Both the position numbers and the translations under genes were made by a program. DNA of 64,000 nucleotides, taken from contig OU744723.1 of NCBI GenBank assembly GCA_916613615.1, forward strand, positions 61,140,239 through 61,204,238, in the 5' to 3' direction. Numbering within the stretch: the stretch's first letter is position 1; each line of letters starts with the position of its first letter. Source of the stretch: Steromphala cineraria. Taxonomy: Eukaryota; Mollusca; Gastropoda; Trochida; Trochidae. Below, in pieces: positions 48,110-61,130 of this stretch. The notes under the pieces are model-generated. The model was not told the origin of the DNA, ran no database searches, and saw only the letters and a program-made list of their open reading frames with translations.

Positions 48110-48570
48110 AGAATTTGTCCTTCCCATTGTTCACAAACATATACTCGTCGATCGTATTACCATGTCGAATAGATCATCTCGTTCTTCTTGAAATTCCTGG
48201 CGAGCTTGGAAAAATGATTCCTGTGTTTCGTGAGATCTTCGTCCATATACACATGGTCTTTTTTCCCTTCGAGTTTGAACTTCTTCATGACCCTGTTTCT
48301 ATCCCACAAAGGATATCAGTAATAAAAATTAAAAACGTTCATCAAAATTCGTCGATATCCTCATCTTCCTTTCTCCAGTTCGGCTCCTTGATCCAAGTTA
48401 TTCTCAAGGAGTTCCTCCGACTGTACTGATCTAACTTGTCGATATTAAGGTGCAGTTCTTCCTTCCTCTCTGTGTTGAGAGGGGCCACGATGTCCTGGAT
48501 AATGTCTTTCATTGCCTCCTTGGCCAGAGACACAAAGGATTTCCTGAACCGGCAGCATGAGTGCATTACA
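48110..48570 (-). pseudogene. LINE ORF1-like fragment
   Basis: The minus strand shows LDQYSRRNSLRITWIKEPN (48,345-48,566), the coiled-coil/RRM border typical of LINE ORF1 proteins. After a gap it shows MDEDLTKHRNHFSKLARNFK and an IYSTW motif (about 48,130-48,290). Different frames and stops indicate decay. Confidence 0.65.
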
Positions 48571-48689
48571 TCTATTGAAGCTTCGTTGATGAAATTAAAC
48601 CGTGTGGACGGAAAGGAGTGATATGTGTTCTGGTCGACTAGACCTGTCCCACTTTATTGTTCTTTATGGGTCGCCATCTTGGATTGCGT

Positions 48690-49000
48690 TGCAGTGGCGT
48701 AGAAACGGTTTGATTTTTTTTTGGAAAGAGCGCGGGGTTGCCTTTCCAAAAAAAAAATCAAAGAATGATGTTTGTGAGAGCAGGGGGGGGGGGGCAGATA
48801 ATGGTTTATATTATACCTGAGTGGGAGTGGGAGCAGGGCCCGGAGTTTTATTTTGTAAGCCCGGGGTTTGCTAATTGATATGACCACTAGTACAAACTCC
48901 TTGAATAGTGAGAATTATATTTCATAGCTTTGGTGACCCTATGGGGATCCATATAAGCCACAACCTACATGAAAATAGCATCTGAAGCCTGATGAGCTAC
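48690..49000. repeat. Low-complexity hairpin, poly-G run and TTTGGTGACCCT repeat word
   Basis: TTTTTTTGGAAAGAGCGCGG and its partner CCTTTCCAAAAAAA form a small hairpin (48,712-48,760), followed by a 12-G run (about 48,782). At about 48,925, TAGCTTTGGTGACCCTATGG is a member of a repeated word also found near 62,590, 63,395 and 63,495. Confidence 0.6.
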
Positions 49001-49392
49001 AGAGCCAATCTCTCTATTTGTTAAAGTTCTCTTATATTGTGTTACAAAGCATTTTTCACACCTGTCTTGTTATATTACAATTAATTGTTAATGTTATTTA
49101 AACATTTTCCCTGTATATTAGGTTGATACTTCAAAAGTTAAAATGTTTGACTGTTCAGTAAAGCGTTTTGGAGAAATATTTGGTAACACGATATCTAGAA
49201 TGCATTTTAATTGCAATTTTGTTTTAGTACGAAAGGTCTTTTCTAACATCATTGTAATATATTCGTAAATATAATACCTTATCTACATGGAAATCTTATC
49301 ACGACTTTGACCACTTACGTGCTTTTGCAGCTGTTGAATTTCGATGACACATATTATTATCTTCTTGACAACAAGACATATTCTTATGCAAG

Positions 49393-50293
49393 ATGGACGA
49401 CTATGCACTGATCGTCTTTGTATTTGTAATATTTATTCACTTCTCATCCAGCAGTAATGTTGAGACACCTGATGAAAGCCTGAAAGGACATGTTCAGAAA
49501 CTAGACGAGATGTTAGCTGAAATGCAGTCTCACTCTCAAGCTCAAGAACAGAAGTACTCGGCAGTTTTATCTAGCTTACTTTCTCAGCTGACTCAAACCA
49601 CAGATCAACTTGAAGATCTGAAAGCAAGTCATAATGAAACGATTCAATCCTCTGAAAAGAGAGAGGCAGAGTTATCCGAACTGTGGGCAAGCCACAATGA
49701 AACCATCCAAAAGCTGGAAGAAAAAGATGCCAAGTTTTCTGAACTCTCGGCGCGTTATAATGAAACCGTTTTGAAGCTAGAATCAACTGTCATAAAACTT
49801 GCAGAAAAGGATGCAGAGATATCAAAACTTTGGGCTAGTCATAACGGAACTGTTCTAAACCTGGAATCAACTAGTCTAAAGCTGAACGAAACGAATGCAG
49901 ATTTATCCAAACTATGGGCTAGTCATAACGGAACTGTTCTAAACCTGGAATCAACTAGTCTAAAGCTGAAAGAAACTAATGCAGAGTTATCCAAACTATG
50001 GGCTAGTCATAACGGAACTGTTCTAAACCTGGAATCAACTAGTCTAAAGCTGAAAGAAACTAATGCAGAATTGTCAAAGCTATGGGCAAGTCACAATGAA
50101 ACCGCACCGGAGACGGAATTAACTAGTCTAAAGCTAAAGACCGAAGATGAAGAATTATCCAAGTTATGGGCCAGTTATAATGCAACAGTTCTGGATTTGA
50201 ATGAACTTCGAGCCAAACACAACGATGTTGTTGTAGAGTTGGAGGGAACTAAATCCAAGTTTGAGAACTTTGAAAATCGTCCTAATCCCAATG
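49393..50293 (+). CDS. C1q gene 3, exon 1: signal peptide and expanded coiled-coil stalk
   Basis: ATG 49,393 opens MDDYALIVFVFVIFIHFSSS, a signal peptide, then SNVETPDESLKGHVQKLDEM. One stalk module is followed by three 21-residue sequon units and then a recent expansion of 28-residue (84-bp) units: LWASHNGTVLNLESTSLKLK followed by ETNAELSK, nearly identical three times. Sequons (HNET, HNGT, YNAT) keep heptad register. The exon is 901 bp, with phase 1 donor GTAAGT. Its C1q exon lies at 62,033 beyond a 10.8-kb transposon; without that insert the intron would be about 0.9 kb. This exon is fully open. Confidence 0.88.
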
Positions 50294-50621
50294 GTAAGTC
50301 AAAGGCAAACTATGACATCAAATACATAATATTTCATATTATTCATTGAACAGTTTTAAATCAAGAGGTTTTGCTCGTTTGAATAATATTACAGCCAATA
50401 GAGCGGGTTCAAAAAGTAGTGACATGTTTTTAAAATGCATATAAATACACAAGGTTAATAATCTATACAATAATCCTGTTCCAGAGTAAAACGTATTATC
50501 TGACAGTACTAGTCCACTTAATAGAAGCATGAAATTAAGCCAACTCGGCGATTGGCGCTCTGAACCATCACCTTTGGGCTATCTATTGGCAGCCGAGTTG
50601 CCCTGATATTGTTAGCACATA
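50294..50621. other. 5' part of the C1q gene 3 intron
   Basis: Between the exon 1 donor and the foldback element. It contains AACTCGGC/GCCGAGTT inverted words (about 50,540 and 50,592), probably a small MITE. No coding content. Confidence 0.5.
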
Positions 50622-50869
50622 CAGTAGTGTGAAATAGTTCCTATACCCCTCACGCGTGTGACACGGGTGGTCACACCAGTCACTCACGCGTTGGCCATGC
50701 CAGACGATGCGTGTGTAACCAGTGAGCAACCAGTGTCTGACGGGTTGGCCACCAGTGGCTCACGCGTGGTCGACCTTAACGGATAACCGAGTCTCTGGTC
50801 ATCCAAGTGAGGAGTTACTTCCCTTCAATAAGAGAAGTTATTAGTCAGTTGGATATAGTGGAAATATCC

Positions 50870-52640
50870 CCTCCCGAAATGTTGAAATCAAATGATGCAA
50901 TGGGTAGTATGACGATTTTATTAAATGTTGACTTTGGTGACAATGATGATTTTGGTGATATGTTCATTTTGTGAAATATTGACTTTGGTGATATGTTGTT
51001 TTGGAAAATGTTGACTTCACATATATTGATTTTGTTGACTTAGAAAAATGTTGACTTTGGTGAAATGATTATTTGGTGAAATGTTGACTGAAGAAGATCT
51101 TTTGATATTGGTGGCATGTCGATTATGTGAAATGTTGACTTTGATGAGAGGTTAATTTTGTGAAATATTGTTTTTGGTGATATGTTGGTTTTGTGAAAAG
51201 TTGACTTAGAAGATCTATAGACTTTGGTGAAATGTTGACTTAGGAAGATCTGTAGAGTAGTGGGATTAATTGATTATGTTGACTTTGGTGAAATGTTGAT
51301 TTGATGAAATGTTAACTTAGGAAGATATATTGACTTTGATGATAAGTAAATTATGTGAAATGTTGACTCAAATGATGCAATGGGTAGTATGACGATTTTA
51401 TTAAATGTTGACTTTGGTGACAATGATGATTTTGGTGATATGTTCATTTTGTGAAATATTGACTTTGGTGATATGTTGTTTTGGAAAATGTTGACTTCAC
51501 ATATATTGATTTTGTTGACTTAGAAAAATGTTGACTTTGGTGAAATGTTGACTGAAGAAGATCTTTTGATATTGGTGGCATGTCGATTATGTGAAATGTT
51601 GACTTTGATGAGAGGTTAATTTTGTGAAATATTGTTTTTGGTGATATGTTGATTTTGTGAAAAGTTGACTTAGAAGATCTATAGACTTTGGTGAAATGTT
51701 GACTTAGGAAGATCTGTAGAGTAGTGGGATTAATTGATTATGTTGACTTTGGTGAAATGTTGATTTGATGAAATGTTAACTAAGGAAGATATATTGACTT
51801 TGATGATAAATAAATTATGTGAAATGTTGACTTTGGTAATATGTTCGACTCATTTAATAAAATATTGTCTGTGGTGATTTGTTAATTTTGTGAAATATTG
51901 ACTTTGGTAAGTTGGTTTTGTGAAATATTGACTTTAGAGATATTGGTTTTGTGAAATATTGAAATTGATTGCAAGTTGAATTTGTGAAATGTTGATTTAG
52001 GAAGATCTTTGGACTTTGGTGATACTTTGATTATGTCAGCTTTGGTGAAATATTGACTTAGGAAGATCCATAGACTTTGGTAATTCGCAACTTAGGTGAC
52101 ATTTTGACTTTGGTGAAATGTTTTTTTGTAAAATGTTGACTTTGGTGATGTGTTCATTTTATGAAAGAGTGTCTTTAGCGATATGTCGATCTTTTAAATA
52201 TTGACTTAGGTTTTATTTTGTGAAATGTTCGCGTTTTAACGTTAAAAGATATAATGGTTTTGATGAAATAATGATTTGGTGAATGTTTGAATAAAAATCT
52301 ATTGACTTTAGTGATATGTAAATCATGTCGACTTTGGTGAAATATTTTTTTTTTAAATGTTGACTTAGGAAAATCTTTAGACTTTAGTAAAACGTAGCTT
52401 ATGTTGACTTTGGTGAAATGTTGATTTGGTGAAATATTGAGTTTAGAATATCTATAGATTTTGGTATAATGTGGTGATATGTTATTTTTGTTAAATGATG
52501 ACTTTGGTAATTTGCTATTTTTATGAAATATTGTCTTTGGAAATATTGATATTGGTGAAAGGTTGAATAAAGAAGATCTATTGACTTTAATGATATGTTA
52601 ATTTTATGAAATATTGTACATTTGAAATGCTAAGTATATC
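50870..52640 (+). repeat. Left arm tandem array of the foldback element
   Basis: Imperfect short units around GTTGACTTTGGTGAAATATTG. A ~480-bp block (about 50,889-51,364) is repeated almost exactly at 51,369-51,840, both starting AAATGATGCAATGGGTAGT. The right arm has no such duplication. Confidence 0.9.
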
Positions 52641-52649
52641 AAGTTTGTG

Positions 52650-55569
52650 TTGTGAATTCATTACCTATTATTTATTTATAATTGTATTAACATCTGGTGA
52701 AACATAACTTGGATTAGAATTCGGCTTTGGGGAAATATTGACTTTGAAAAGCTAAGGATATAAAAACATTTTGCTAATATGTTACGTTTGAATCATTAAT
52801 GATTTGAAATATCAAAGTTAGAAAGACAGGAAATATTTTCGTTATGCTGTTATGATTACTTTTGTAATATTTTGGTTTTGTGAACTTTGAACATGTGTTG
52901 TTGTGGTTTGTTGACTTTGGGAAATTGTGATTTGTCTTCATGGTGAAAAATAGTCTTCGACTTATTCAATCTTTCGATTTTGAAATTGTTGACATTGAAA
53001 GATATATTTAGCTAAATACTGACGAGAGTCGCACGTATTTAGTGTTCATAACAGGCAGTAATCGGTGGGCTTTGATAGGAATGAATGGTCCGTTGAAATG
53101 GCTGATACAAGGTTTGGAAAATAAAGAAATCTTTAAGATAACGGGTTGTTTGAAGTTTACACAGAAATGATCTTATGTCATAACATACACATCGTTCATT
53201 TAAGCAACACGGTATTCATGTAACTTAACAGTAATATCCTGTGTATTCGATTCAGTGATGTAGTTTGATGTAATAATCACATCGTCATCAAATGAATTCA
53301 GTCTCTCTTGACCCATCGTCAATAAAAGCAGAATCTAGAATTACCTACGGATTTGATCCTCACGCAAATAAACAAGTAATCAGATTCTAGAACTGTAATC
53401 ATTATCAAATAGATTGACCTTGAAATAACACTATCTAATTATTCACATGTACATACGCTACCGACTGAAGCGTAGCAATAAGACCAAACATGTGTAAATG
53501 CTTCCATTGGCCAATATTTTTCATGTAGCCACGCCCTTGTTTATTACTGATTGAATCACCCGCTATTCCATGCTTCTCATTTGCGTTTATTATTATTATT
53601 TCAACTGCAATCTAAAATTATTATTCAAAATATATTTCAGTATTTAAAACAAATCATCATGATGGTTATTTTAACTTGCGTATGTTAATAATTGTAACAT
53701 TTTACATGTACATATGCCATATTCTGTTTTGTTTACAAATATGGTTTATTTTCTTGCTACATATGTTTTTTGGTTCAAACCGTTATAATATATCAACTGG
53801 TCAAAGAGATTTCTTCTTTTTACGTTTTGTCTCACATCGTATGGAAACACAAAATAAATATTTTACATCATATTCAAAATTTAAAAGGCCCAAAATTATA
53901 TCAATTTGACTACAATAAATCAATCTTACTAAGTTGTGAAGTGACAGGACTTGCTCAACAGAAAAGTAGACCACGCCCATCATGTGTGAACAAATCAAGA
54001 TACATGCTATTAGTGAATGTGTATTCATACATCAATATACTATAGAAAGATAAGTCCCTAGAAATTAACAACATCAATGGTGTTATTTACCAAATAACGT
54101 CTCTGTGTTCTCTGTTTAATATCCTTATTCACACCTGTTCACACCCGACTGAACACAATGAAACAATAAAACAATCTGAACTTTACGGTAGACTAGACAG
54201 CTTAATCCTTTCATCCCAGTCGGGGTATGAGGGTACTGTGAGCTAATAAGTGTCGTTAGAGTGGACTGTTACGTCGACAAGGGGCCCAGTCGTTGAGCCG
54301 TGAAGCATATCCAGGGCTGACTGAATTCAACTTTCTGAAAAAGGTCAATTTTGGAAGATATACATGTAACTTCAACTCAAACATGATATCGTGTCTGTGA
54401 AAGAAATAGATTTTGGTGGAATATCATCTTTGACGAAACAGGACTTATGAAATGTGAAGTTTGAAAAAGATCATTTTCTTAATTGTTGAAAGTTTAGTTT
54501 TAAGAAATTAAAATTATTGAAATGCTAAATTCAATAGACTTCAGCAAAATAATCACTTTGAATACATGATAATTTAGTGGAATATTACTTTCGGAAGATA
54601 ATATACGTTTTATGAAATTCTAACATTGAGAAGCCATGCCTAATGTTAACATTTAAAAAAGTGTTTTATGTTCACGATAATGTAGTGTTAGATACGTTTG
54701 CGCTCCATAGTCTAATAAGCCCAGTTAATTGATGTTTGAAGAACGGGCAGGAAATTGTGTCACGGGCCTGCTGGTAAATGCATATTTACTTCTTAATCCC
54801 TCGACATGCTTTTTATGAGACTTTAATAAACAATCTGTCTGTCTGCTTCACGGCCCAACACCAGGACCCTATCTAAGGGTAAATGCCCGGTCAGGCGACA
54901 CTATTTAGCGCTGAACAATGCTCATCTCCCTAGACGGGATTGACGCAAACTTTATAGTCTTGTAAAGTACCATCAAGTTCTGTATGTGTTGCTGTTTTAT
55001 CGAGATCAATCAATCAGTGTAAATATTGATAATGTACAAGATAGATGTTATCTGCCCTTTCTGGTAATAATTGGCAGTATTGATGTTCCTGTCAAAGACG
55101 ATTAATTGACATATGCATTAATTGAGTTGTCAACATATAGTTTATATAGTTTATATGCATATACACCAATTAGTAAAACATATCTTAAATCCTGTTTGTG
55201 TTTTAATGTTACATTCAATATAGAGTATCGTACTCATTTTTTGGATGAACCACTAAAGGGTTGCTAATTGTAGAATAGTTTCACCTCTTTGAAAGATATA
55301 TAACAACACCAACAAATTGCATGACATCTTCAATTATAATTTGACATACATGAATTTGCATTTCTTCATACATCAGATAACAGTTACGGAAAAGTGATAT
55401 GTGATGAGCGAGATCTCCTATTCTGGTGAGCAAGTTCCGTCACTTCACTGCCAAAAAGATTTTTTTTTTGAAGTTCAATCGATGTAATGACTTCATCCTG
55501 TATCAGTTCTGGATATGATATAAATATGTCTATTGTAATCATACTATCAAATGCCATACGATGTCCATT
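52650..55569. other. Interior of the foldback element, left half
   Basis: AT-rich. A LINE-type tail GAGACTTTAATAAACAATCT followed by CTGTCTGTCTGC lies at about 54,818. The open frames 53,676-54,045 have no domain. Confidence 0.45.
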
Positions 55570-55929
55570 AAAGGGACAGTAGCATGTTCTTAGGGGGAAT
55601 AGAAGGTGATGTCAGGAAAATGAAAATTAATTGGCCAATTGAAAGTCAATGTATTGAAACTAAATGGAGCAGTAATAATTCAAATATATAACATAAAGTT
55701 TAGCCATGCAATTTCTGTTTCTTACACAAAATGAATTAAAGGTGTTCACATGAAATGGCTGCCAATGGATTTTATGTGAATCTTCATATTTTGTTCTCTG
55801 ACTATGGATGATTGGCTTGTGTAATGAGATTTTTGACACCGTCAAAATAATACGTTTAGCATTAACTTACAATTATCAGTGAACATTTTGAAATATAGAA
55901 TTATCAAAAAACGTGCTACTGCCCCTTTA
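55570..55929 (+). repeat. MITE, AAAGGGACAGTAGCA family
   Basis: Begins AAAGGGACAGTAGCATG and ends ACGTGCTACTGCCCCTTT (360 bp). Inverted relative to 45,673-46,030. Contains AATTAAAGGTGTTCACATG and AATGGCTGCCAATGGATT. Confidence 0.88.
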
Positions 55930-58035
55930 CAGTAAACAAAACCATACATTGAATATTAATTGTTTTTAGATCGAACAAACTAGAGTGTATCATTTAACAT
56001 ACACGACTTTAATATAAAATAATGATACTTTTCCATTTGCTTTGAATGAGATTAAACTTGATATCAAAAATCATTTTAAATTCACATGGCAAGAAGAACT
56101 TGTACAAAGAGGGAATTGTTCAAAAAGTGCGATTATTAGATGTAAACATAGACATGGCCATGGAACGTGAATGTCGAAAATACCCATACACTACCGAACA
56201 TAGCGTCGCTAAAGCATATTGTCTAATGCAATCATCTGCAAATGCTTGTTCCACAATTGATACGCTTCAATTGGTAGACCATGTACATTTGAATCATGTG
56301 AAAGGTGTTATTTCAAGGACAATTTATATACTATTTGATCTCACTGAATCTTACTGAATGTTTATTTGCAAGAGGATCTCTCAAAGGAGATTGAATTTAT
56401 TTTACGGTTATGTGATAATTACATCGAATTACATCACTTCATAGAAATAACAATATACATGTATATACTGTAAAGTACCTTATTGCTTATATGTTACGGA
56501 CACGCATGAGTACTACACACTACTACATCTCGGTATGAGCGTTTATCAAAAGTGACACCTCTAATGCAAAGGGGCAGCTTGACAAGGGGCGGCGCCTTTG
56601 ATCAATTCATCGCCTAACAGCATCAGACAATGGCCACGGTCACTGATTTTATTGCTATAGAAATCCCCTGTTTTCTAATGACTGGAGAAATTGTACCGAA
56701 ATACTGATACAAGTAAAACAAGTATACACACAAAACTCTGTTCAAGTCTCGCTCTTACAGTTAATCACACAATAATACTCAAAATGTGAATATAGATAAC
56801 ATCACGTTGAGCAATTCCTGAATACACCTTTCAAAACTTATAGCGAGATAAAGTTAGGTTGTGCTCTGTGCTAACCAGATTGCGTATCGCCTGGTCTCTG
56901 TTACTTGCAACTAAAGAAACTATATAGGTGTCATTTGATTTTTTAAAAAAGAATGTAAATTGTGACACTTATACCGTCCATAATAGTTCATGAGTGAGAT
57001 ATGTTTTCTTTACAAAAGCATATTTGGGCCTAAAAAACAACAAAAAGTAAAAAATCAGAACATATTGCTGTAATTTACAATAGCTATCAGGTTCAATAAA
57101 CCTTTGTAAATCGTGCAGTGCAACGGTCATATTAATAATATTGCATTTATAAAGTGCAGTATTCACTGTTAAATACTCTGTGCGCTTAAACAGACAGATT
57201 CTTTATCTGAAACTCACCTCAACATTTCGCTTAAATTTCATCCAAGAATAAAACTAATTTATTAAATGAAGAGCCATCCGTACAGAAAGGTTATGCGAGA
57301 CTATGTACATGTTAAAACTAATTACGATGCACGGTGCAATATGTAATTCAAAAGAGATATCATAATGTAAAATACTAAAATATTTGCATTAAGGTATACA
57401 TATATGAACAACACAGCATAAAATAACGCGGATATCAAACTTTGTCTAAAGACATGCTTAAACGGTGTAATTGTATACATTATCTGACCTACAGACCAAA
57501 CTCAATGGGTAGAAAATGCAGCGCTAATAGTTTGTATGGGGAATTAATATGAATTTCTTCCCAGAAAGGTTTGACAGAATATACAATTATCCTTGTCAGA
57601 TCGACCTGCAACGTTTGTATAAATCTATCAGACAAGGCAAAAATCTGCAGAAGTAAATCAGTGTCAATTATTCATGCGGGAATAATTTCAAATGTTTTCT
57701 AAAATATTAAAATATTTGAAAACCCTACTGTCTCATATCTATACAGTAGGATTGGTAGGACTATACACATTTAGATAGTTCTTCAGTAAGAACTTCGAGA
57801 TTTCTTATATGGTTTAAACATATTTTTATTTCCAAAAAAAGAAAACGGGATTGGCAAACAAGCAAACAAGCAAAAGATTTCTTATATGTAAGATGATAAA
57901 TACCCGTTTCAAAGCCTGATCATGAATTTTATTGTTTGGTGTGTACAATGAAATATGCTGTTTGAGTGGCATTCTAGAAGTTGACGTTATAAGGAAGACA
58001 AGAGTTAGTCTATGGATGAACAACTTCTTTATTGG

Positions 58036-58085
58036 ACAGTTGCGACGTTTCGGTATAGATTTTTATACCGTTTCAAAGCATATAA
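58036..58085 (-). ncRNA. Degenerate hammerhead-ribozyme-like motif
   Basis: On the minus strand CTTTGAAACGGTATA, a short AAAATC loop, then TATACCGAAACGTC. The stem-II hairpin (CGGTATA with TATACCG), the GAAAC core and a GTC cleavage triplet are visible. The other core strand should read CTGATGA but here is CTTTGA, so self-cleavage is doubtful. Penelope-like retroelements and retrozymes of animals carry such hammerheads, and the neighbouring TTTATTGGACAGTTGCGACG resembles their flank (memory-based). Confidence 0.4.
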
Positions 58086-58752
58086 CATGATATATATATA
58101 CCGGCTGAACGAGTGAGATAAAGTTCATCACTAGCGGCGATAAATGTTAGGTAATAGATTGATTTACACGATCATATGACACAAGAAGATTTCAACTACT
58201 CGACATACTGGAAGGTTGGTTTTAGTCCGAAAATCAAAATACAAGTGAAATGTAGTCTGATAAAATTATCAAGCAATATAAACTCTTTATTATCAAGGAA
58301 AAAGAATTCGACTGATTGGTATTGTGGTCTTGAAACATAATTGACATACATAACATAAAAAGTTACCAAAAATAAGATATCCGTTGATGGACTCTTATTC
58401 ATTTTTATTTTAATTATTGAAGGAGTAATGAAACGTTATGATATTGCAATATGGAAATGAAACATTTTTACGAAATACCTAAAACATTATTGCCAGTGTC
58501 TCCATGTATTTTACGTTATGTGTTAAAAACTATACTATAAGTAAGAGGTTGAAACCTGAATGTCGGTAATTGTCAGTGTAAACAGAGTAATTTAAGAAGC
58601 GGCTGTTTGAGGTTGATTGTTTCTACTTTATGAACTACTTGTAAATATTTAGAATAGCAACGTCCTAGATTAATCTTTTTACAAGACCTGTTTCACTTGT
58701 TCGGTTGATAGCGGCACGAAAAGGACAAACTTCATGTGTTTATTTTCGATTT

Positions 58753-58777
58753 GGGGGGGGGGGGGGGGGGGGGGGGG
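58753..58777 (+). repeat. Poly-G run (25 G)
   Basis: An uninterrupted G homopolymer that could form G-quadruplex structure. A C-rich stretch with a short C run (about 58,872-58,882) lies 100 bp downstream. Confidence 0.95.
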
Positions 58778-59261
58778 TGGAATCATCTTTGCACTTTAAT
58801 CAAAATTCGCCCTAGAAGAACACTCCGTTCAATCCATTACAAAAATTACAATCATTGATACTCCCACGCCCTCCCCCCCCCCCTTAACCACCAGCCCCAC
58901 TCCCATCCGTGGACATCCGACCACAGAGCACTAAAACCACCATAGCGTGAAGATTTGTATATTTCGACGGATTAGGCCATAATCAGATCAATCACACTTG
59001 TGATCATCAGCCACTTAATTAGCAATCAACAGGCAGTCAGGTGACCGTGCGTTGGCATGTTTATGGCCTTAGAAAGGTAGACAGTTTATAAAACATTAGG
59101 ACAGCTGAGATAAGCAGGATGTTAGTCGTTAAAAGCGTGATGAATCACTCCGATTGTACAATAGATGAAAGTTTAATTGAATTTGATAAATATGCCTCTT
59201 TTACATGGAATTTGAACTGTATTTAATCAACAGGTGTTTTTCTTGATAAAGTTGACCATCT

Positions 59262-59900
59262 ACTGTTATTATTCCAGTATTCAAGGAAGGAGATAGCAAT
59301 ATTCCAGGGAATTATCGTCGGACAATTCTTATTAGTTGATCTGAAAAACTCTTAACTAGAATATTTAATCAAAGACTTTTGGATTGACCCTCGGTAATGA
59401 AAGTATTCCGAGTTTCCTTTTGGGTCTCGCGGCATCTCCGTACTGTTGATGCAAGCTCATTTTACAGAGAAGAACTGGTTGACTTTTTAAGAAATAATGT
59501 GCTATTTTATTATTGATGTATTTACGTTTACTAGTCTCTCATAACCCTTTTTTGGATGGCTCACTTTTTACACTTGTATATTGTACCTTAAACTCGTATG
59601 TAATTTATGTAAAAAATGAGGTGAGACTTTAATTAATAATCTGCCTGTCTGTCTGCTAGTTTCTCTTCACTCTGTAATAAGTCTCAATCTAAGTAATAGT
59701 AAACGTATGTTTTGTGCCTTTGTTGACGTAAAACGTACATTTGACTCTTGAGATCGGTCACAGTTGTGGTTTAAGTTGTAGAAATTTGTACTAGTATATC
59801 ATGATATCGGACTCCGTGACTGGCGTTAGTAAAACATATAGTTAGTCTAGTGATTTCTCTGACGAGGTGCTACACGTAATTAAGAGGTCTTTTGATCAGA
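59262..59900 (+). pseudogene. LINE reverse-transcriptase fragments, interrupted
   Basis: The plus strand has an RT core start resembling VFKEGDSNIPGNYRR and LLTRIFNQRLLD (59,275-59,385). After an intervening LINE-type 3' tail (about 59,500-59,660, ending TAATCTGCCTGTCTGTCTG) comes RMFCAFVDVK...FDS...DRSQLWFKL (about 59,700-59,785), corresponding to the RT FVDFKKAFDxVDR motif. Several stops and shifts. The second segment lies after a tail, so two nested copies or a rearrangement are likely. Confidence 0.75.
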
Positions 59901-60119
59901 GCGACTCGTGGTTATGTAATATAAGGTCACGCCACCAAGGTACAAAGACAAGTGGTGCAGTGTATTCAGCTTATGAGAGGATATCCGCCTATTCCAAATT
60001 AAATCCTAAATTGATTAAAGTAACCACAAATGACCCTTCACTAACTGATAGGTCGTAGTACTTTACTGCTATTGATAGATATTCTATCTAAATGAGACAG
60101 TAACAGAAAACACATTTCA

Positions 60120-61130
60120 AAGTTAATATTTAACAAAATCAAAATTCCTTTAAAATGAAAATAATTGAGAAAATAAATACATCATTCAAAGTCAATATTT
60201 CACAAAATCAAAATATGTCTCAAAGTCAATATTTTACACAATCCAAAACCAAATTCAAATTAATAAGAACACTTTTAAAGTAGATAATAAGAAACTCAAT
60301 ATTAAGCAAAGTCAAAATGTCCTTTATAATCAATATTCCACAAAATCAAAATGTCAGTCAATGAAAATATCACTTTCAAAGTAAACATTTCTGAATATCG
60401 AAATGACTTTTGACTCAGTATCCAATGAAATCAAAAATCTTTTAAAGACAATACTCTACAAAGTCAAAATGTCTTTTACAGTATATTTCCTTTTTTACAG
60501 ATTTATCAAAGTCAATGTTTTCAAGAAAACCATAAATATTTTTCAAAGTCGATATTTTATACAATCAAAAGTTTTAACAAAATATCGAAATATCTATCCA
60601 AAAATAAAAATTCCCAAAAATGGAAATATCTTTCAAAGTAAATAATTTATAAAATCCACTCCAATCCAATCCATGTATGTGACAGAGTCAATATATCACT
60701 AAATCAAAACGTACTTTAAAGTATAAATTCCACCAAATCACAACATTCCAATGTACACTTCAAAGTAAATATTTAACATAATCAAATGTCTTTCAAAGTC
60801 AAAATTGCACAAATTGAAATAAATATTCAAAGTCAATATTTCTAAAGAAGGAAAGGTCTTTTAAACTCAGTATCTCTTAAAATCATGAGATGTTCAAAGT
60901 CAATATTTCACAAAATCAAAATACTTTTCAAATTATATAAAAATACTTTTTCAAAGTCAATATTTCTTATAATCAAAATATCTTTCTAACTGAATATTTC
61001 ACAAAGTTTGTTTATAGTTTACATTTTACAAAATATTAATGTCGTCAAAGTCAGTTTTTTACAAAGTCAAGATAATTTGAAAGTTCAAAATCAACATAAT
61101 CAACAAGTTCAACATATCTGTTAACGTGAA
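60120..61130 (-). repeat. Right arm tandem array of the foldback element
   Basis: Units of TCAAAGTCAATATTTCACAA with AATCAAAAT are the reverse complement of the left-arm array. Units are more diverged than in the left arm. Short open frames are by-products. Confidence 0.9.

Larger units (their letters stand above)
55930..59261. other. Interior of the foldback element, right half
   Basis: AT-rich with no convincing gene. An open frame at 56,046-56,357 (103 codons) shows no domain. It holds a hammerhead-like motif (58,036-58,085) and a 25-G run (58,753-58,777). Confidence 0.45.

Noticed and set aside
56046..56357. 103-codon open frame (+) inside the foldback element
   Set aside because: Considered as element cargo, but no transposase or other motif is visible.
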